From Elioraea thermophila (ex Habib et al. 2022) (lineage in GTDB: Bacteria > Pseudomonadota > Alphaproteobacteria > Acetobacterales > Acetobacteraceae): a stretch of DNA of 64,000 nt. Of this stretch, positions 55,391 to 64,000 are shown one piece after another; position 1 is the first letter of the stretch, and each line of letters begins with the position of its first letter. The notes beneath the pieces are model-generated. The model made no database searches and was not told the origin of the DNA. It saw only the letters and a list, made by a program, of their open reading frames with translations. The stretch lies in the NCBI RefSeq assembly GCF_003336755.1, contig NZ_QMDI01000002.1:496001-560000 (forward strand), given 5' to 3'. Made by a program: the position numbers and the translations under genes.

Positions 55391-56283
55391 GCGAGGATCG
55401 CACTCCAGCCGGCGAGCGTGGGCAGGGCGCCGATGGTCGTCCACAGGCAGAGGGCGGCGGCGGCGCGCGCGTCCGCCCCACCGGCGGCCGCGATCAGGAA
55501 ATGGTTGAGCGCGGTCGGGGTGGCGGCCATCAGCACGGCCGCGCTCGCTGCGCCGGGGGGCAGGCCGAGGGCGCTCACCGCCGCCCAGGCAAGGGCCGGG
55601 TGCAGCAGGAGCTTGCCGGGCAGGGCAGCAATCACCGGCCGCAGGGGTGAGAGCGCCAGCGCCCCCGCCCCCGAGGCGAGCGCGGCGCCGAGCGAGATGA
55701 GTGCCCCCGGGATCGCGCCGCCGGCGAGCAGCGCGACCAGGCGTGAGAGCGGCTCCGGCACGGGCAAGGCGGCGAGGCGCACGGCAAGCCCCGCCGCCGT
55801 CGCCCACACCAGCGGCGCGCGCATCACCGCCCGCAGCCCGGCACGCAGCCCGCCCGAGGCGAGCAGCACCATGTTCGCGTTCATCACCACGAACACGTCG
55901 GCGACCAAGACGGCGATCGCCGCCCCCACCGCCGCCGGATCGGCCCCGAGCGGGGAGACCGCGATCGCCGGCAGGCCCATGTAGCCGACATTGGCCGACA
56001 CCGAGCCCATGGCGGCAAGCCGCCGCGCCCGCGGCGCCAAGCCGGCGACGATCAGACCCGAGACCAAGGTGGCGGCGAGATAGGCCAGAGGGGCCAGAAG
56101 CGCCGAGGCCGGCGGCGCGGCGGCCTCGACCACGAAGCGGAACAGGAACGCCGGCAGGGCGGCGTAGAGGACGAACAGCCGAAGCCCCGTTTGCGCCCGT
56201 GCGTCGGCGAGAGCGCCGCGGCCGAGCAGCCAGCCGAGCGCGATCAGGGCGAAGAACGGAAGGAGAATGGCGAGCGGCAACAC
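55381..56283 (-). CDS. AEC (auxin efflux carrier) family transporter
   Basis: This 300-residue membrane protein has about ten helices in two groups, as in bacterial AEC transporters. Family segments are LPFFALIALGWLLGRGALAD, GSVSANVGYMGLPAIAV (the conserved N-x-G-x-x-G-x-P crossing) and MAATPTALNHFLIAAAGGAD near the end. The GTG at 56283 fits the usual start just before the first helix; a longer frame begins at 56331. These transporters export or exchange small acids; the substrate is unknown. Confidence 0.85.
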   Translation of the reverse strand: MLPLAILLPFFALIALGWLLGRGALADARAQTGLRLFVLYAALPAFLFRFVVEAAAPPASALLAPLAYLAATLVSGLIVAGLAPRARRLAAMGSVSANVGYMGLPAIAVSPLGADPAAVGAAIAVLVADVFVVMNANMVLLASGGLRAGLRAVMRAPLVWATAAGLAVRLAALPVPEPLSRLVALLAGGAIPGALISLGAALASGAGALALSPLRPVIAALPGKLLLHPALAWAAVSALGLPPGAASAAVLMAATPTALNHFLIAAAGGADARAAAALCLWTTIGALPTLAGWSAILAQA

Positions 56284-56492
56284 GCGGCGAGGCTCGCCGT
56301 TGGCCTGCGACCGTGGAAGCGGCGACGGCACGGGTCACGCCTGCGACCGACGCGGGGCTCGGCGCGGAGGACTGCGCCAACGGCAGGGGGAACTCTCTCA
56401 TACGGTTGCAACTCCGCGTCGATGGCGCTGATCCGTCCGGTCCGATACCTTTTTCGCGTCTGGGGGTTTCGTTCCGGTTGGGGGAGGTCGGC

Positions 56493-57167
56493 ATGAGAAC
56501 GAAAACGATCACCGGCATGGCCGTCGCCGCCGCGATGGTGCTGTCCGTCGGTGCGGCGCAGGCCGCCTGGGTGCAGTGGACGGGGCCCGGAGCGACGGGC
56601 AACTGGTACCGACTGGTCGAGGACAGCACGAGCGGCTGGACCGCGGCGCGCGCGCGAGCGCAGACGGAGTTCGGCGGCGACCTCGCCACCATCACCAGCG
56701 CCGGCGAGCAGCTCTTCGTCAACTCCGCCCTCTTCGGGGGCAGCAGTCCGTTCAACGAGACGCTCCGCGGCTCCTGGTGGCTCGGCGGCACCGATGCGGA
56801 GAGCGAAGGCACATGGACGTGGGTCACGGGCGAGCCCTGGTCGTTCACCAACTGGGGTTCTGGCCAACCTGACAACAACAGCTCTTTCCCGTTCGGCGAC
56901 GCCAACGGCGAGGACTACCTGCAGCTCGTCTGGCGACCCGACCCCACATCTCCACTTCCGGGCGGCTGGAACGACGCGCGCGAGGCCGGCTACCTGGCTT
57001 CGGATCCGAACTTCGCGAACCTGCCCAACCTTTGGCTGAAGGGCTTCATCGTCGAGCGGACGACGGATCCGAACCCGCGGCCCGAGCCCATTCCCGCCCC
57101 GGCGGCGCTGCCCCTGTTCGCCGTCGCCCTGCTCGGCCTTGCCGCCGCCGGGCTGCGGCGGGCCTGA
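56493..57167 (+). CDS. Exported C-type lectin-like protein with VPLPA/PEP-CTERM-like tail
   Basis: This 224-residue protein has a signal peptide (MAVAAAMVLSVGAAQAA). A single C-type lectin fold follows: WYRLVEDSTSGWTAARARAQ, LATITSAGEQLFVNSALFGG, WWLGGTDAESEGTWTWVTGE and FTNWGSGQPDNN, the last resembling the calcium and sugar loop. The C-terminus, PAPAALPLFAVALLGLAAAG with a basic LRRA end, matches the short sorting tails of alphaproteobacterial exported proteins. The ATG at 56493 follows GGGGGAGG. Its role may be surface adhesion. Confidence 0.85.
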   Translation: MRTKTITGMAVAAAMVLSVGAAQAAWVQWTGPGATGNWYRLVEDSTSGWTAARARAQTEFGGDLATITSAGEQLFVNSALFGGSSPFNETLRGSWWLGGTDAESEGTWTWVTGEPWSFTNWGSGQPDNNSSFPFGDANGEDYLQLVWRPDPTSPLPGGWNDAREAGYLASDPNFANLPNLWLKGFIVERTTDPNPRPEPIPAPAALPLFAVALLGLAAAGLRRA

Positions 57168-57261
57168 CCCCCTCCCCCTCGCGGGGCTGCCCCCCGCGGC
57201 GCGGGCTTGAACCGGCGCTCCGGATTACCTTCACTGCTCCGAAGACAATCCGGAGCCGCCC

Positions 57262-58247
57262 ATGCCCGCGCCCCGCCTCGTCACCGCCCTCACCCTCCTC
57301 GCCCTCGCCGCCACCCCCGCCCTCGCCCAGGACCGCCTCGTCGTCGCCCCCACCACCGTCGACGACCTCAAGCCCGTCTTCGCCACCGTCGAATCCGTCC
57401 GCACCGTCGAGGCGCGCACCCGGATCGCCGGCACGCTCGACCGTCTCGCCATTCGCGAAGGCGATGCGGTCACGGCGGGCGAGGTCGTCGCCCTCGTCGC
57501 CGACCCCAAGCTCGGCCTGCAGCGCGCCGCCCTCGACGCCCGGCTCGATGCCCTCGCCGCGCAGCGCCGCCAGGCCCAGCTCGAGCTCGAGCGCACCCGC
57601 CAGCTCCGTCTCACGGGGGCCGCCACCCAGGCCCGGCTCGATGAGGCCGAGACCGCCGTGCAGGTGATCGACGCCCAGGCGGCCGCCGTACGCGCCGAAC
57701 GGGCGGTGGTGGACCAGCAGATGCGCGAAGGCGAGGTGCTCGCCCCGCAAGCGGGCCGCGTGCTCGCCGTGCACGCCGTTACCGGCGCGGTGGTGATGCC
57801 CGGAGAACCCATCGCCACCATCGCCACCGATCGCTACGTGCTCCGCCTGCGGATCCCCGAACGCCACGCGCGGTTCCTGCGCGCGGGCGACCCGGTGCGC
57901 GTCGGCGCGCGGGGCCTCGCGCCGAAGGAGGGTGCGGCACTCGGCGAAGGCCGAATCGTGCTCGTCTATCCGCGACTCGAGGCGGGCCAGGTGGTGGCCG
58001 ATGCCGAAGTGGCGGGATTGGGCGACTTCTTCGTCGGCGAACGGGTGGAGGTCACCATCGTCGGCGATCGCCGCGAAACCATCCTGATCCCCGAAGCGTT
58101 CCTCATCCGTGGCGCCGGCGTGGATCTGGTGCGCCTCGAGAGCGGAGCGACCGTGCCGGTGCAGACCGGCCCTGCGCACGCCCGGGCCGGTGTGGTGATG
58201 CGGGAGATCCTCTCGGGCCTTCGCGCCGGCGACGTGGTGCTGCGCCC

Positions 58248-58251
<4 letters not shown>
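57262..58251 (+). CDS. RND efflux periplasmic adaptor subunit
   Basis: This 329-residue membrane-fusion protein has a signal peptide (LVTALTLLALAATPALAQ). The lipoyl halves (GTLDRLAIREGDAVTAGEVV and GRVLAVHAVTGAVVMPGEPI) flank a coiled-coil hairpin (about residues 90-150, LDALAAQRRQAQLELERTRQ). Beta-barrel and membrane-proximal domains follow. It links the RND pump to an outer-membrane channel that is not in the window. Its stop overlaps the pump start (ATGA). Confidence 0.93.
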
Positions 58252-61427
<3,176 letters not shown>

Positions 61428-61488
61428 AAGGGCGGGGAAAGGGCCGATAGGCCCTCTCCCCGCACCCCTCTCCCGGGATGGGGGTGCA

Positions 61489-61523
61489 GGGGGAAGGGAC
61501 GTGTCCCTTCCCCCGCCGGTTTT

Positions 61524-61524
<1 letters not shown>
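61489..61524 (+). terminator. Terminator after the RND operon
   Basis: A 12-bp inverted repeat, GGGGGAAGGGAC (61489-61500) with GTCCCTTCCCCC (61503-61514), is followed by GCCGG and TTTTT (61520-61524). The T run touches the rpoD stop codon, so this site separates the two convergent operons. Confidence 0.75.
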
Positions 61525-63434
<1,910 letters not shown>

Positions 63435-63532
63435 TCGGGTCACCTCGAATGCGGTTTCACGGTTCGGGGGAACACGGGGCCCCCTACTCTACGGGTTGGG
63501 TTTCGCCCGCTTCGGGCCTCGTCCGGGCCGCT

Positions 63533-64000
63533 TCAGGGCGCATGCTCCTCGGCCAACAGCCGCTCGCGCGCCTCGACCAGCCGCGCCAGGCGTCGGACGT
63601 TCTCTTCGGTGAACTCGGCCGCGAGGCGGGCGCGCGCCTCGGCGAGATCCTGCTCGAGACGGCCGGGGTCGAGCGCCTGCAGGCCGGCGAGGAAGGCCGT
63701 GCGCACTTCGTCCGGTGTGGCCCCGGCCAAGGTGGTCTGCGGCAAGTCGGAAAAACCCTTCGCGAGCACGGCCTCGAGCGCGTCGCCCAGTCCCGACTCG
63801 CGCAAGTGGTCGATCACGCTCGGGGGATCAAGGGCGGCGATCTCGCCCGCGTTTGCGACCAGCGCGGCCCTGATGCGCTCGAGCGGCGCGGCGGAGAACC
63901 GCTCCGCCGCCAACGCCTCCTCCGCTTCCGCGAGCAGCCAGGGGTGGGCGAGAATGAGGGCGATGAGCGACCTTTCCCGCAGCGCCCGAGTGCGCGCCGG
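63533..64000 (-). CDS. dnaG: DNA primase, C-terminal part
   Basis: Only the last 155 residues are inside the window; the gene runs off the right edge. The helical segment LIALILAHPWLLAEAEEALA, followed by the long helices DPGRLEQDLAEARARLAAEF and RRLARLVEARERLLAEE, matches the DnaB-binding C-domain of primase. The position directly upstream of rpoD is the conserved dnaG-rpoD order. The catalytic Toprim domain is outside the window, so the call rests on these helices and synteny. Confidence 0.85.
   Translation of the reverse strand, partial: PARTRALRERSLIALILAHPWLLAEAEEALAAERFSAAPLERIRAALVANAGEIAALDPPSVIDHLRESGLGDALEAVLAKGFSDLPQTTLAGATPDEVRTAFLAGLQALDPGRLEQDLAEARARLAAEFTEENVRRLARLVEARERLLAEEHAP

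Overview
The window is chromosomal DNA from a GC-rich alphaproteobacterium. The gene content suggests Rhodospirillales, probably an Acetobacteraceae-like organism: third codon positions are almost all G or C, GTG starts are common, the dnaG-rpoD order is housekeeping, tRNA-Ala(CGC) keeps the G3.U70 pair, and TRAP and TAXI transporters, demethoxyubiquinone hydroxylase and PEP-CTERM-type tails are present. The family is inferred from gene content only; there is no rRNA here.

Layout. 1-5.6 kb: 5' end of a secreted protein, a TAXI solute-binding protein, then a cyanate operon (binding protein, permease, ATPase, cyanase). 5.7-12.1 kb: VOC protein, coq7-dsbB, GST, DoxX, a PAS histidine kinase with a receiver-only regulator, and a CBS/DUF294 nucleotidyltransferase pair. 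12.2-15.8 kb: DUF4212 plus VC_2705-type sodium:solute symporter and three small membrane proteins. 15.8-19.8 kb: TRAP transporter with a hydratase-like enzyme and an attenuator-like hairpin after dctP. 20-35.2 kb: marR-fpr, purH, a nucleoside-transporter-like protein, recR, lipoprotein, argD-argF-hslO, a soluble chemoreceptor with a CZB domain, aroE-coaE-dnaQ, a secreted hydrolase and argG.

35.2-43.2 kb is a complete type II-C CRISPR-Cas locus: a tracrRNA on the minus strand upstream of cas9, then cas9-cas1-cas2 (4-bp and 41-bp overlaps, no cas4 or csn2), then 47 identical 36-bp repeats with 46 spacers. Pairing between repeat and tracrRNA puts the crRNAs on the minus strand, antisense to and convergent with the cas genes. 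The most striking feature is that the anti-repeat is split: a perfect 18-nt upper half and a 14-bp lower half are separated by a 46-nt insert that can form its own small hairpin. Three spacer sequences each occur twice in the array. All Cas9, Cas1 and Cas2 hallmark residues that can be checked by eye are present.

43.2-64 kb: a gene interrupted by an in-frame TGA next to the array, a DUF533 protein, the overlapping yggT-DUF167-folD-small membrane protein operon, tRNA-Ala, a class III aminotransferase with a kinase-like phosphotransferase, a scar where that phosphotransferase and an SDR gene have both lost their 5' ends, a beta-propeller protein coupled to a COG0523 GTPase, a CAT-anticodon tRNA (probably Ile2), two sorted-type exported proteins (GDPD and C-type lectin), a MetX-like hydrolase, ppa, an AEC transporter, an RND efflux pair, and rpoD-dnaG. 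Translational coupling through ATGA or GTGA overlaps is the rule throughout.
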